A stretch of 64,000 nucleotides of DNA from Nocardia rhamnosiphila NBRC 108938 (GCF_000720425.1 NZ_JOAJ01000002.1:434001-498000), one strand, 5' to 3'. Counted from the stretch's first letter, positions 1-8,853 are shown. Notes: generated from the sequence alone by a model not told the origin. Translations and numbers: made by a program.

Positions 1-1
1 C

Positions 2-142
2 GCGGGTGGCGCTGAGATCCCGGCCGACATGGTGGAACCGCCGGAAACGATGGGGCGGGCCGCGGCACTGCTCGCGGCGCAGGACGGTACCGGCATCACC
101 GGGACGGTCCAACGCTCGGAAACCCTCCTCGCCACAGTGTGA
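2..142 (+). CDS. C-terminal end of a probable short-chain dehydrogenase/reductase (partial)
   Basis: The frame is open from the first bases of the window to a TGA at 140-142 and encodes about 46 residues. The tail reads PPETMGRAAALLAAQ, then GITGTVQRSETLL. This is like the end of many SDR oxidoreductases, where a 'PE.M...AL.L' helix is followed by 'lTG.v..s..ll'. The Rossmann motif and catalytic Tyr-Lys would lie outside the window, so the call rests only on the tail. It converges on the acetyltransferase gene that ends at 221. Confidence 0.4.
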   Translation, partial: AGGAEIPADMVEPPETMGRAAALLAAQDGTGITGTVQRSETLLATV

Positions 143-220
143 TTCCGGGTCCGGCTACCGGAGCCGTCGATTCGACTGCGCGACTCCCACAGCTGTGCGT
201 CCCGTCGCAGCGGGGAGTCG

Positions 221-940
221 TCAGCAGAGGTCGTGGCGCATCTCTACCGATCGCAACGAGGGGTCGGCGAAGTGTGGCCTGGACTCGCCGGTGAGTTGGA
301 AAGCGTGCCGCAGATACAGATTCGTGGCGTGCTCGTTGTTCTCCCGCACCCACAGTCTGATCTCTCGATAGCCGTGCCCTCGAGCCCAGTCCACCGCGTG
401 GGTCATCAGTTGATCTCCGATACCGGCCCCGCGGGCGGCGGGCGACACCCACACGGCGGCCATCGTCAGCATCGCGGGGTCATCGCCGTGCACGAGCCGG
501 GTACGCCCTACCGGTGAGCCGTCCCGGAAAGCGACGAACGATTCGATCCGGTCGAAATCCGCCCGGTACTCCGGTTCGGTTTTCCGCTCCGCGCCCGACG
601 CACCTGTCCGGAAGTCGAGAGGGTTGTCGTCACCCATAGCGAGAGCGATTTCTTTGTTGACCCGCCAATCATCCGGAGCCAGCCGGCGTATCGCGGCGCC
701 GGTGGGACCGCTCCCTGGCGTTCCGGAAGCTACGGGTACGGCATCGCCGGAGGAGCTGTCGTGCTGATCCGCGGCGAACAGCGTGACGGCTCGGTCCTCG
801 GCATCGCCCGCCGTGTCGAGTCCCCCACGGAGCCGGTCGGCGGTCTGGGCGGAGGGCGCGGCGCGGAGCTGGGCGACACCGTGTACGGCATTCTTCACAC
901 GCTGCATCAATTCGGCTTTTACCCGGGACCAGCCCGACAT
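221..940 (-). CDS. GNAT family N-acetyltransferase
   Basis: A 239-residue protein. The C-terminal ~150 residues form a GNAT acetyltransferase domain with the acetyl-CoA pyrophosphate loop RGAGIG preceded by VWVSPAA, then the usual 'A..G...i.LwV...N..A..lY...GF' ending (IRLWVRENNEHATNLYLRHA). The first ~85 residues are low in recognisable structure and contain a Ser/Gly-rich stretch. I chose the ATG at 940 because GGAGG lies just upstream; the reading frame extends further without such a site. It probably acetylates an amine on a small molecule or protein; the substrate cannot be read from sequence. Confidence 0.8.
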   Translation of the reverse strand: MSGWSRVKAELMQRVKNAVHGVAQLRAAPSAQTADRLRGGLDTAGDAEDRAVTLFAADQHDSSSGDAVPVASGTPGSGPTGAAIRRLAPDDWRVNKEIALAMGDDNPLDFRTGASGAERKTEPEYRADFDRIESFVAFRDGSPVGRTRLVHGDDPAMLTMAAVWVSPAARGAGIGDQLMTHAVDWARGHGYREIRLWVRENNEHATNLYLRHAFQLTGESRPHFADPSLRSVEMRHDLC

Positions 941-1227
941 CGATTTCCTCCACGGACCGCGACACGTTTCTGCGCTGCCCCCGGCCGGACACACGACCGT
1001 AGATCCTGCCACCACGACGGGCGGTACTGCTCTTTCAGAAGTACAAACCGCCGGTACCACAGAATCCCGTTTCGTCCGGAGCCGAGCCCGCTGCCGGTGG
1101 TGGCGTTCCGCGCGGGTCGGCCGTGCCTGCGCCGCGGTGCCCTCGACCGACCGTCTACACGCCGGCGGGATCGAGCCGGGTCCGGCCGGCCTGTGCCCGG
1201 GACACACCGCGCGGCGTTTCGGGCGTC

Positions 1228-1506
1228 TCAGCGATGACGCCGTCGCCTGGTGAAATCACCGGCCGCACGTGCCGAGACCGACCTGTCGCCGACGCCGCCG
1301 TCGACCAGGACTTCACCGGTGGTCCGGGTAACTTCGGGCAGACGGCCGGTCGGGGCGTAGACGGTCATCGTCTTGCCGTCACCAGGGCCGCCGAGCAAGG
1401 CGGTGAGCCGCCCGGCGGTGACGCGCAGATCCACCTGGTCGAGGACGGTGTCGCGCCGGCGGCCGGTCTCGATGTCCGCGGTGAAGGAACGCAATCCGAC
1501 CGGCAC
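1228..1506 (-). pseudogene. N-terminal remnant of an ABC-transporter ATPase
   Basis: About 92 codons that begin like an ABC ATP-binding subunit: a strand-turn resembling 'vLd.VdL.v..G...ALlG' followed by a Walker A-like loop GGPGDGKT. After the loop only about 45 residues remain, and the Q-loop, signature (LSGGQ) and Walker B motifs are missing, so it cannot be a working ATPase. It starts 6 bases after the stop of the hypothetical gene to its right. It is most likely a truncated leftover, though an unusual short protein cannot be excluded. Confidence 0.4.
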
Positions 1507-1512
1507 TGCTGA

Positions 1513-2061
1513 TCAATCGCCGGCCGGCCGATAGGTGTCACGGGCAGCGTCGAACACCAAACCGGTGGTATCGATGAAATCGGCCAATCGGTGTTCCGGC
1601 GTCCGGACGGTCACGCCCTGGAACTCGGCATCCACCACCACTCGCAGCCGGTCGATATCCGCCCAGTCGTCCTCGTCGTTCACTTTGACCTGGTCCACCT
1701 CACACCAGCCCAAATGGATCATGAATCGCACCGTTGTTCCAGCCTGATGCAGCGCCTCGATGCGCACATAGTCGAAACTGCTGTGTTCGCCGTCGAAGAG
1801 GTAGGCCTCGATCGGCTCGCCGAACTCTTCGCATTCGGCCTGCGCGCCTTCGAGCTCACGCCAGGACGACACGGCGAATGGGATCCACTCGATGTGGAAT
1901 TGCACCCCGGATGTCCCGTCCGGGTAGCCGTCGAAGTAGAGGCTCCACGTCAGTTCCGGAGCACCGGTCGCCCAGTTCTCCGACAGAACCCCTTGCCATG
2001 TCGATTCGGTGACCGGCCGGAATTCCGGCCACGGGTGGTGCTCACCGGCCGATGCGTCCAT
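1513..2061 (-). CDS. Hypothetical protein, 182 aa
   Basis: No family recognised. The protein is acidic and rich in Trp, Phe and Tyr, with no signal peptide, membrane helix or obvious catalytic motif. It reads as a compact soluble domain (N-terminal WPEFRPVTESTW, central LYFDGYPDG and HIEWIPF segments, C-terminal FIDTTGLVFD). The ATG at 2061 is followed by a clean open frame to 1513 with actinomycete codon bias. It sits between the lipid cluster and the ABC remnant with its own short upstream gap, so its context gives no functional hint. Confidence 0.6.
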   Translation of the reverse strand: MDASAGEHHPWPEFRPVTESTWQGVLSENWATGAPELTWSLYFDGYPDGTSGVQFHIEWIPFAVSSWRELEGAQAECEEFGEPIEAYLFDGEHSSFDYVRIEALHQAGTTVRFMIHLGWCEVDQVKVNDEDDWADIDRLRVVVDAEFQGVTVRTPEHRLADFIDTTGLVFDAARDTYRPAGD

Positions 2062-2118
2062 CGGCTCAGCATAGAGAACGGAACACCAACGGCCGCTGCC
2101 GTATTCATATGCCGGAAG

Positions 2119-2886
2119 CTACTTCTTCCCGGAGTTGAGCCGGGCGATCGTCGCCTGGAAATCGTCGGTCTGGAACGACTGGTACTCCGCGGTGGTGGCG
2201 TAGTCCAGGGTGGCCGCCACCGACTTCTCGAGCTGGATGTTCAACACCCGCTTGGTCGCTTCCACCGCTTGGCGGGGCATTTCCGCGATCCGCTTCGCAC
2301 AGGCCAGCGCCTCGGCCAGCGGGTCGGCCACCACGTGATTGGCCAAGCCCATCTCCCGCGCGCGTTCCGCCGAGATACGCGCGCCGGTGAGCGCGTACTC
2401 CTTGGCCAGCAGCAGACTCGTGTGCAACGGCCAGGTCAGCGGACCGCCGTCGGCGGCCACCAGCCCGACCTGGACGTGCGGGTCGGCGAGATAAGCGGTG
2501 TCGGCGATATAGACGATATCGCTGAGCGAGACCAGGCTGCAGCCGAGACCGACGGCGGGACCGTTGACCGCGGCGACCACCGGTACCCGGCAGCGCGCCA
2601 TACCGAGCACGATATCGCGACCGTGCGCGATGGTTTTCTCGCGCAGCACCGTATCGCGACTCAACTCCGCGAGATAGGCGAAATCACCGCCCGCCGAGAA
2701 GGCCTTGCCGGCACCGGTGAGCACCGCCGCCCGGGCGTCGTGATCCTCGGCCAGGCGCGGCCACAGCCGGGCCAGCCCGGTGTGCAGCGCGTCGTCCACC
2801 GCATTGAGCGCGTCCGGGCGGTTGAGGGTGATGATTCGCAGCGGACCGTCGGCGCGGACGTCGATTTCCGTTGGCATATCGTACAT
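2119..2886 (-). CDS. Enoyl-CoA hydratase/isomerase (crotonase) family protein
   Basis: A 255-residue single-domain crotonase of normal length. Visible features are the N-terminal 'R.itLNRPdalNA' segment, the first oxyanion-hole region FSAGGDFAYL, and the second GPAVGLGCSL. The later 'P....Gl...GG' helix (PHVQVGLVAADGG) carries Ala-Asp where classic hydratases have the catalytic acid, so the exact reaction (hydration, isomerisation or retro-aldol) is uncertain. It is the last gene of a minus-strand acyl-CoA operon, one base after the dehydrogenase stop, and would act on the enoyl-CoA produced by the two upstream genes. Confidence 0.85.
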   Translation of the reverse strand: MYDMPTEIDVRADGPLRIITLNRPDALNAVDDALHTGLARLWPRLAEDHDARAAVLTGAGKAFSAGGDFAYLAELSRDTVLREKTIAHGRDIVLGMARCRVPVVAAVNGPAVGLGCSLVSLSDIVYIADTAYLADPHVQVGLVAADGGPLTWPLHTSLLLAKEYALTGARISAERAREMGLANHVVADPLAEALACAKRIAEMPRQAVEATKRVLNIQLEKSVAATLDYATTAEYQSFQTDDFQATIARLNSGKK

Positions 2887-2887
2887 T

Positions 2888-3976
2888 TCAGGCTCCCAAT
2901 CCGAGGATGCGCGCGGCGATGATGTTCTTCTGGATCTGCGATGTCCCGCCCATCACGCTCTGCGCGCGGCTGTAGAGATAGGAGCCGAACATCTCCTGGT
3001 CACCGGTGCCCGCCACGGCGAGCGCGGCATGCCCGACCGACTGGTCGACCCAGGTCATGAGCAATTTGTCCAGCGACCCCTGCGGCCCGTGGGTCACCCC
3101 GTCCAGTTGTTCGGACAGCCGCCGCCGCACATGCAGTCGCAGCATCTCCGCCTGGACCGCCGCCCACGCGAGTTCGTCGGGGACCGCGCCGTCGGTGCGC
3201 GCGGCCAGCTGGCGCACCAGCTTCCCGTAGCGTGCGGCGTAGCCGAGGGTGGACGGTTCGCGTTCGTGCCCGACCACCGTCATGGCCAGTTTCCAGCCTT
3301 CGCCGGGCGCACCCACCAGCTGGTCCGCGGGCACCCGGGCGCCGTCGAAGAGGACCTGTCCGAATTCGGTGGTCACCCCGCTCATCATCTCCAGCGGCCG
3401 CTGCTCCACTCCGGGCTGTTTCATCGAGAGCACGAACGCCGAGATCCCTTTGTGCCGGGGCGCGGCCGGATCGGTGCGGGCCAGCAGCAGGCACCAGTCG
3501 GCCACATCGGAGTAGCTGGTCCAGATCTTGTGGCCGTGGATGACGTAGTCGTCGCCGTCGCGGGTGGCCGTGGTGGTGAGGGAGGCCAGATCCGATCCGG
3601 CACCCGGCTCACTGAAACCCTGGCACCAGCGCTGGCTTCCGTCGATCATGCCGGGCAGGAAGCGGCGGCACAGCTCCGGGCTCGCATGACGGCCCAGCCC
3701 CTGGATCAGATAGCCGAGACTCGGCCGCGGCGGCGCCCCCGCGATCGCGAGTTCCTCGTCCAGGATCACGTCGTAGACCGGCGGCAGCTCCTGTCCGCCG
3801 TACTCCTTGGGCCAGGACAGGCCGAAGAATCCGGCCCGGTACAGCTCGGCATGCCATTCGCCCTGCCGGGCCCAGTATTCGTCGCCGGAGGTCGGGTAGG
3901 TGCCCGCCACCCCGGCGAGCCAGTCGCGCAGGCGCTCCCGGAACGCCGCCTCCTCCAGGGAATCACGAAAGTCCAA
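2888..3976 (-). CDS. Acyl-CoA dehydrogenase, subunit 1 of an adjacent pair
   Basis: A 362-residue acyl-CoA dehydrogenase with the flavin/substrate segment QGFSEPGAGSDLAS, the motif GHKIWTSYSDVADWC and the C-terminal GGTSQIQKNIIAARILG. I place the start at the TTG at 3976, which is preceded by GGAGGAGG and overlaps the end of the upstream dehydrogenase by 14 bases; longer starts would read into that gene out of frame. Two neighbouring, unequal ACAD genes are typical of the heteromeric alpha2beta2 dehydrogenases of actinobacterial steroid and branched-lipid catabolism (FadE28/FadE29-type); that role is inferred. Confidence 0.88.
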   Translation of the reverse strand: MDFRDSLEEAAFRERLRDWLAGVAGTYPTSGDEYWARQGEWHAELYRAGFFGLSWPKEYGGQELPPVYDVILDEELAIAGAPPRPSLGYLIQGLGRHASPELCRRFLPGMIDGSQRWCQGFSEPGAGSDLASLTTTATRDGDDYVIHGHKIWTSYSDVADWCLLLARTDPAAPRHKGISAFVLSMKQPGVEQRPLEMMSGVTTEFGQVLFDGARVPADQLVGAPGEGWKLAMTVVGHEREPSTLGYAARYGKLVRQLAARTDGAVPDELAWAAVQAEMLRLHVRRRLSEQLDGVTHGPQGSLDKLLMTWVDQSVGHAALAVAGTGDQEMFGSYLYSRAQSVMGGTSQIQKNIIAARILGLGA

Positions 3977-4868
3977 GGCCGGCCTCCTCCAGGCGTACGG
4001 GGAACAGTTCGGTGGACACCAGGGCCCGCCGCAGATACACGTGGGCCAGGCATTCCCAGGTGTTGCCGATCCCGCCGTGCACCTGGATCGCGGTTTCGCA
4101 GACGGTCCGGGCGGCGCGGGCGGCATAGAGTTTGGCGATCCGCGCCGCCCACAGGGCCGGCTCCGGTTCGAGTTCGTCGACCGCCCAGGCGGCATGCCAC
4201 AGCGCACTGATCGATCCCTCGATCAGGGCCTCGCTCTCCGCCAGCAGATGCCCGATCGCCTGGTAGGAACCGATGGTGTTCCCGTACTGGCTACGCACTT
4301 TCGCGTACTCCACCGCGAGCCGCTGGGCACCGCGCGCGGCACCGACCAGATCGGCGCAGGTGGTGGTGAGCGCCAGCGCCAGCCAGCGATCCCGGTGCCC
4401 CGCGGAGATATCCCCCCTGGCTTCCCAGGGGCCCGCGGCCGCACCCGTGGCCCGGGTGAGATCCGCACCGGCGACCTGGTCGCCGACCGGCCCGGCGAAT
4501 ACACCGCTGTCCTCCAGTTTCAGCACCCGGTCGCAGCCTGAGGCGTCGATCGCGACGCCCCGGTGCGCCACCGTCCACCGCGCGGTGTCACCGTCGAGCC
4601 GGCCCTGTAGATCATCGGCGAGGACCGGGCCCAGGAACGGGACGTCGACCAGTCCGCGCGCGAACTCCTCGGCCACGATCGCCACCTCCACCCCGGAGGC
4701 GCCGTCGGAGCGCAGTTCCCGGAAACCGGTGCCCGCGACCGCGTCCTCCAAGCGGGTGCGGCGGCGGGCATCGGCGAGGTCCAGCACCGAACCCGGGCCG
4801 AGTTCGTCGGCCAGTTTCGCGGCCGCGTCGCGCAGTTGCCGCTGTTCACTCGTCAGCCGGACGTCCAT
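3963..4868 (-). CDS. Acyl-CoA dehydrogenase, short subunit 2 of an adjacent pair
   Basis: A 301-residue shortened acyl-CoA dehydrogenase. It keeps an N-terminal helical domain (MDVRLTSEQRQLRD), the helix motif VRSQYGNTIGSYQAIGHLLA and the FAD-binding QVHGGIGNTWE near the C-terminus. The central beta domain is compressed. This asymmetry with its neighbour fits one half of a heterotetrameric enzyme. Its start overlaps the stop of the CoA ligase gene by 23 bases and its end overlaps the next dehydrogenase by 14, so ligase, both subunits and the hydratase are very probably translated together. Confidence 0.85.
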   Translation of the reverse strand: MDVRLTSEQRQLRDAAAKLADELGPGSVLDLADARRRTRLEDAVAGTGFRELRSDGASGVEVAIVAEEFARGLVDVPFLGPVLADDLQGRLDGDTARWTVAHRGVAIDASGCDRVLKLEDSGVFAGPVGDQVAGADLTRATGAAAGPWEARGDISAGHRDRWLALALTTTCADLVGAARGAQRLAVEYAKVRSQYGNTIGSYQAIGHLLAESEALIEGSISALWHAAWAVDELEPEPALWAARIAKLYAARAARTVCETAIQVHGGIGNTWECLAHVYLRRALVSTELFPVRLEEAGLGLS

Positions 4869-6249
4869 ACCGCTCCTTCAGCACTCGCCGCAACACCTTG
4901 CCGGACGGCAGGCGGGGAATCTCGTCCACGAACAGCACCTGCCGCAACCGCTTGTACCCGGCCAGCCGCTCCTGCACGGTCGTCATCAGTTCGTCGGCCG
5001 TCACCGGGCTCGTGAGCGCGACGGCCGCCACGATCGCTTCGCCGTTCGCACCGTCGGGCACCCCGAACACCGCGCAGTCGGCGACCGCGTCGTGGCCGTG
5101 CAACACGGTTTCGATCTCGGCCGGCGCCACCTGGAATCCGCGGACCTTGATCATTTCCTTGGAGCGGTCGGTGAGCCGCAGCCAGCCGTCCGCGTCCAGA
5201 TTCCCGACATCGCCGGTGCGGTACCAGCCGTCGTCGAACGCTCCCGCGGTGGCCGCATCGGGAAGGTAGCCCGCCATCACCGATTCGGCGCGCAACTGGA
5301 TCTCGCCGTCCTCCCCCGGCGCGACGGGTCGTCCGTCTTCCAGCGACACCACCCGCACATCGACGCCGGGCACGGCCTTGCCGACGGAATCGAGGCGCGG
5401 GGAGTCGATCGGGTTGCAGGCGATCACCGGGAGTTCGCTCGCCCCGTAGGCGGGTAGCCAGGTGACGCCGGTGCGCCGGGTGACGGTCTCGGCGACACTC
5501 GCCGTCACCGGAGTCGCGCCCCACATGATGTAGCGCAGTGAGGAGAGGTCGTAGGACTCCAGACCGGGGTGCTGCGCCATCGCCAGGGCGATCGGGGCGA
5601 CCGCCATCTCGATGGTGATCTTGTCCGATTCGATGTGCCGCAGCACCCGTTCCAGTTCGAACCGCCGATGCAATCGCACCCAGGCGCCGCACTCCAGCGC
5701 GGTGACGATATTGAGGATGCCGAGGATATGCGACGGCGGTGTCGCCACCTGGATCCGGTCGCCCGAGCCCAGTCGCAGCGCATCGCGCCAGTGCCGCACC
5801 GCCGCCGCGAACGACGTGTGGGTGTGGCGGACGGCTTTCGGCATACCGGTGGTGCCGGAACTGAACACGAGCACCGCGTCACTGCCGGGCTCGGGCTCGG
5901 CGAACGTGCGGGTGGGCGAGGGTGCGGGATCGTCCAGGGAGATCATGTCCGCGAGCTCGGCCAGCACCGGATGATCGCCGAGCGCGTGCTGCGCGCCGGT
6001 GATCTCGAGCGCGTGCGCGACCTCGGCACGTTTCCACGCCGGACTGAGCAGCACGACCGCGGACCCCAGCCGCCAGACCGCCAGCACCGCGGTCACGAAC
6101 TCCGGGCGGTTCGAGGACATCAACGCCACTCGCTGCCCGGATCCGACCCCGCGCTGTGCGAGCAACTCGGCCAGACCGTCGGCCGCCGCATCCAGTTCGG
6201 CGCGGGTGTACTCGCGGTCCTCGAAGGCGAGCACTGTGGGGCCCGTCAT
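4846..6249 (-). CDS. AMP-dependent acyl-CoA synthetase (adenylate-forming)
   Basis: A 467-residue member of the acyl/aryl-CoA ligase family that activates a carboxylic acid through an acyl-adenylate. Motifs: the Ser/Thr/Gly loop FSSGTTGMPKAV, the A5 region PAYGASELP, the hinge GDVGNLDADGWLRLTDRSKE, and the C-terminal catalytic lysine in LPSGKVLRR. I prefer the ATG at 6249, where MTGPTVLAFEDREYT begins family-like sequence and a GGGGGA lies upstream. An extension to 6309 would run into the divergent promoter. It heads the minus-strand lipid operon and probably makes the CoA thioester used by the following genes. Confidence 0.87.
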   Translation of the reverse strand: MTGPTVLAFEDREYTRAELDAAADGLAELLAQRGVGSGQRVALMSSNRPEFVTAVLAVWRLGSAVVLLSPAWKRAEVAHALEITGAQHALGDHPVLAELADMISLDDPAPSPTRTFAEPEPGSDAVLVFSSGTTGMPKAVRHTHTSFAAAVRHWRDALRLGSGDRIQVATPPSHILGILNIVTALECGAWVRLHRRFELERVLRHIESDKITIEMAVAPIALAMAQHPGLESYDLSSLRYIMWGATPVTASVAETVTRRTGVTWLPAYGASELPVIACNPIDSPRLDSVGKAVPGVDVRVVSLEDGRPVAPGEDGEIQLRAESVMAGYLPDAATAGAFDDGWYRTGDVGNLDADGWLRLTDRSKEMIKVRGFQVAPAEIETVLHGHDAVADCAVFGVPDGANGEAIVAAVALTSPVTADELMTTVQERLAGYKRLRQVLFVDEIPRLPSGKVLRRVLKERYGRPADE

Positions 6250-6298
6250 CTGCGTCCCCCGATCCGGTAGCACTTCATGGCAATTCCTATCCGAATTT

Positions 6299-6313
6299 GA
6301 GAATATCATTCTC
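6299..6313. promoter_or_regulatory. Perfect palindrome in a divergent promoter, probable repressor operator
   Basis: GAGAATATCATTCTC is a 6-bp perfect inverted repeat around a 3-base centre, in the AT-rich ~100-base gap between the CoA ligase (minus) and the flavin/2Fe-2S reductase (plus). Its size and symmetry suit a TetR-type repressor. One site could control both the acyl-CoA operon and the reductase. No regulator gene lies directly beside it. Confidence 0.55.
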
Positions 6314-6349
6314 GCTTGGATAGAATCTTAATACCAGAAGGAGGCGACC

Positions 6350-7558
6350 ATGGCGAGACCACCGTTGTTCCGGCGCGCGAAGGTGACGCGCATCGTGAAG
6401 GAGACACCGGACACCCGCACCTTCGTGCTGGAACCGCACGACGGCCCCTTCGCCTACCAGGCCGGCCAGTTCTGCACGTTCAAGTTCGTGGTCGACGGCA
6501 AGCCGTACTTCCGCTCGTACTCGATGTCGAGCTGCCCGGTGACCGATACCGAGTTCATGACCACGGTCAAACGCGTACCCGGCGGCACGGTGTCGAACTG
6601 GATGCACGACAACCTGAGCGAAGGCGACGAGGTCGAACTGACGGTGCCGACCGGCCGATTCTGCCTGCGCGAAGGCGAGGTCCCGGTGCTCGGTTTCTCC
6701 GGCGGCAGCGGGATCACGCCGATCATCTCCCTGGCCAAGAGCACCCTGGCGACCACCGACCGCGATGTCCGCCTGCTGTGCGCCGACCGCGACCGCACCT
6801 CCGCCATTTTCGAAGCCGCCCTGGACGAACTGGCCGCCCGCTACCCCGGCCGGCTGACCGTCGTGCGGCACCGCGACGACGAACACGGGTACGTGAACGC
6901 CGCGAAGGTCCTCGAATTCGTCGGCCCCCACACCTCCGGCGACGCCTATATCTGCGGCCCGGAACCCTTCATGGAACTCGTCGAGAACGCCCTACCGGGC
7001 CCGGGCCGGATCTTCTCGGAACGGTTCGGCGGCGCCGCGGCCAAGCCCGCACCCCCCGCGGCCGGCGCCGCGAACCCACCTGCGGCACAGTCTGGATCCA
7101 CCACGAATGCGACTACGGCTGCCACCCCGAATCCGGCTGTGGCGCAGGCTGGATCCACCGCAGCCGCGACCCCCGCCGCAGCCGTATCGAGTGCTGTCGT
7201 CAACCCGGTGGCCGACGCGGGGGCCCTGACACAGACCGCGAGCACCGGCGCCTCAGCGACCACCCCCGGGGGATCCGCCGTCGAGGAGGGCACGGTGACG
7301 ATCATCCTCAACCGCAAGAAGAAATCCGTCCCGCGCCGCGACGGCGAAACCCTCCTGGAGAGCGCCCGCCGAGCCGGATTGACGCCACCGTTCTCCTGCG
7401 AATCCGGTAACTGCGCCACCTGCATGGCCAAACTCACCGAGGGTAAGGCGACCATGCGAGTCAACGACGCCCTCACCGACGACGACCTCGACGAGGGTTA
7501 CATCCTCACCTGCCAGGCCGTCCCCGATACCCCATCGGTGACCGTCCGCTACGAATAG
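6350..7558 (+). CDS. Ferredoxin-NADP reductase-type oxygenase reductase with C-terminal 2Fe-2S domain (KshB-like)
   Basis: 402 residues in three parts. Residues 1-230 form an FNR-type module with the flavin motif RSYSMSS and the pyridine-nucleotide motif GGSGITP. Residues ~230-310 are a Pro/Ala/Thr/Ser-rich linker. Residues 315-402 form a plant-type ferredoxin domain with CESGNCATCMAKL and a distal Cys in TCQAV (C-x4-C-x2-C...C). It passes electrons from NAD(P)H to an oxygenase, as KshB does for 3-ketosteroid 9-alpha-hydroxylase. The linker is much longer than I expect for KshB. A strong GGAGG precedes the ATG. It is divergent from the acyl-CoA operon. No oxygenase component is encoded next to it. 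Confidence 0.83.
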   Translation: MARPPLFRRAKVTRIVKETPDTRTFVLEPHDGPFAYQAGQFCTFKFVVDGKPYFRSYSMSSCPVTDTEFMTTVKRVPGGTVSNWMHDNLSEGDEVELTVPTGRFCLREGEVPVLGFSGGSGITPIISLAKSTLATTDRDVRLLCADRDRTSAIFEAALDELAARYPGRLTVVRHRDDEHGYVNAAKVLEFVGPHTSGDAYICGPEPFMELVENALPGPGRIFSERFGGAAAKPAPPAAGAANPPAAQSGSTTNATTAATPNPAVAQAGSTAAATPAAAVSSAVVNPVADAGALTQTASTGASATTPGGSAVEEGTVTIILNRKKKSVPRRDGETLLESARRAGLTPPFSCESGNCATCMAKLTEGKATMRVNDALTDDDLDEGYILTCQAVPDTPSVTVRYE

Positions 7559-7762
7559 CTCCCGCTGACAGCGGCGTTGCGCGCGTGGGTTGCGGTGACG
7601 TCGTCGGTCATCTCGCGCGGCGGGGTGCACGGGCATGCCCCTGGAGACGGAGTGCTGCGGCGCTGGACGAGATCGACCTCGATGACCTTCACGGTGAGGA
7701 CGCCGTCGACCTCGACGACGTCTCCGGCCGATTCATCCAGCTCCCGGACAGCAGGCACAGGC

Positions 7763-8632
7763 TCACCCGCGATCGTTCAGAACCTCCCGCAGCTTGTCCG
7801 CGAATTCCTCGGGCTGCCCCGCGTACCCGAATTCTTCATCGAGGAAGCCACCGTGATGGCTCGGGAACACGGCCACTCGCTGACCGAGTAATTCGGCGGT
7901 GGCCACCGCGGTGCGGCCGGTGAACGTATCCCCGGTCTCCACTCCCACCGCGATGACTACGCGGGTCGGCGCGGCGGCCACTACGCCGGGGTCGGGCCGA
8001 TAGCCGGTGACCGCCCGTGAGCGATCCGACAGCAGCGGGTTGTCCCGAGAGCCGTCGTCCTCGGTCGGCATCCCGAACACGGCCGGGTCGGCCGCCGGTT
8101 GCGCGAAGTACTCGTCGGTGAACTCGCCCTGCCAGGAAGTCATCGCGAGGAAGGCCGCCATCCCGGCACCGAAGCCCTGTGCCTCGTATACGTCACGCAC
8201 AGCCGCACGGGCACGTTCGGCGGCCGCGGCATCGGGCAGCACCGGGATCAGCGGCGGCTCGTGCGCCACCAGGGTGATGACGTCGCCGGGGTGGGCCACC
8301 ACGAGCGCGAGCGCGGTCACCGCGCCGCCGCTGCTCGCGAACATCTCGACCGGGCCGGCACCGAGCGCCTCGACCACGGCATGAACGTCCTCCGCTTGTA
8401 CCTCCGGCACGTGGTCGACGCGACCGTCCTTGCGGATGCTGCGGCCGATGCCCCGCGGGTCGTAGGTGACGACGGTGCGGTCGGGGAACTGCGCGGCGAG
8501 CGCCCGGAAGCCGGCCGCCTCCATGGGCTGGCCGATCATGAACAGCGGCGGCCGTCCCCCAGCGGGGGGCAGCGGGCCGTGCACGTCGTAGACGATATCG
8601 GCACCGGCGGTTTCGAGAGTATGGGTCGACAT
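7763..8632 (-). CDS. Alpha/beta hydrolase
   Basis: A 289-residue alpha/beta hydrolase. The nucleophile elbow is FASSGGAV (G/A-x-S-x-G class). It is preceded by the oxyanion-side segment FMIGQPM and the strand-turn TYDPRGIGRS. The C-terminal catalytic histidine is probably in FPSHHGGF, and the acid lies in the region VIAVGVETGD. The protein has no signal peptide. It is a stand-alone gene convergent with the reductase and divergent from the hipBA module. Substrate unknown; similar proteins hydrolyse esters, lactones or haloalkanes. Confidence 0.83.
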   Translation of the reverse strand: MSTHTLETAGADIVYDVHGPLPPAGGRPPLFMIGQPMEAAGFRALAAQFPDRTVVTYDPRGIGRSIRKDGRVDHVPEVQAEDVHAVVEALGAGPVEMFASSGGAVTALALVVAHPGDVITLVAHEPPLIPVLPDAAAAERARAAVRDVYEAQGFGAGMAAFLAMTSWQGEFTDEYFAQPAADPAVFGMPTEDDGSRDNPLLSDRSRAVTGYRPDPGVVAAAPTRVVIAVGVETGDTFTGRTAVATAELLGQRVAVFPSHHGGFLDEEFGYAGQPEEFADKLREVLNDRG

Positions 8633-8776
8633 ACCGGTGACGACGCCCTCCGGACCGATAAATCATCGCCCCCGGACCGGTTCGGCCGAGCTTCCGGCCC
8701 GGTCCGCGATGACTACCCGAGCCTCGCAACGGCGGCGGGAAGACCGGTCGAGGCGAGAAATCTTCGGTCGCAGTTT

Positions 8777-8792
8777 CGGCAGAATACTGCCG
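8777..8792. promoter_or_regulatory. HipB operator copy 1 (distal)
   Basis: CGGCAGAATACTGCCG is a 6-bp perfect inverted repeat around a 4-base centre. It is the first of three near-identical sites upstream of hipB (the others start at 8838 and 8898). HipB-type antitoxins bind repeated short palindromes in their own promoter, which supports the assignment. Confidence 0.7.
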
Positions 8793-8837
8793 GAAATACC
8801 GGCCAGGACGACCCAGGACGTAACCACAGGCATGAAA

Positions 8838-8853
8838 CGGCAGAATCTTGCCG
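8838..8853. promoter_or_regulatory. HipB operator copy 2 (middle)
   Basis: CGGCAGAATCTTGCCG matches copy 1 except near the right half-site. It starts 61 bases after copy 1 and 60 bases before copy 3. This spacing is close to six helical turns and would place all three sites on one face of the DNA. Confidence 0.7.

Noticed and set aside
669..1253. Several open frames on both strands around the GNAT start
   Set aside because: They overlap the GNAT gene or its upstream region and are Arg/Pro-rich without motifs.
7549..7758. 69-codon minus-strand frame between the reductase and the alpha/beta hydrolase
   Set aside because: It starts plausibly (VVEVDGVLTVKVIEVDLV) but overlaps the reductase stop, lacks a clear ribosome site and matches no family; not supported enough.
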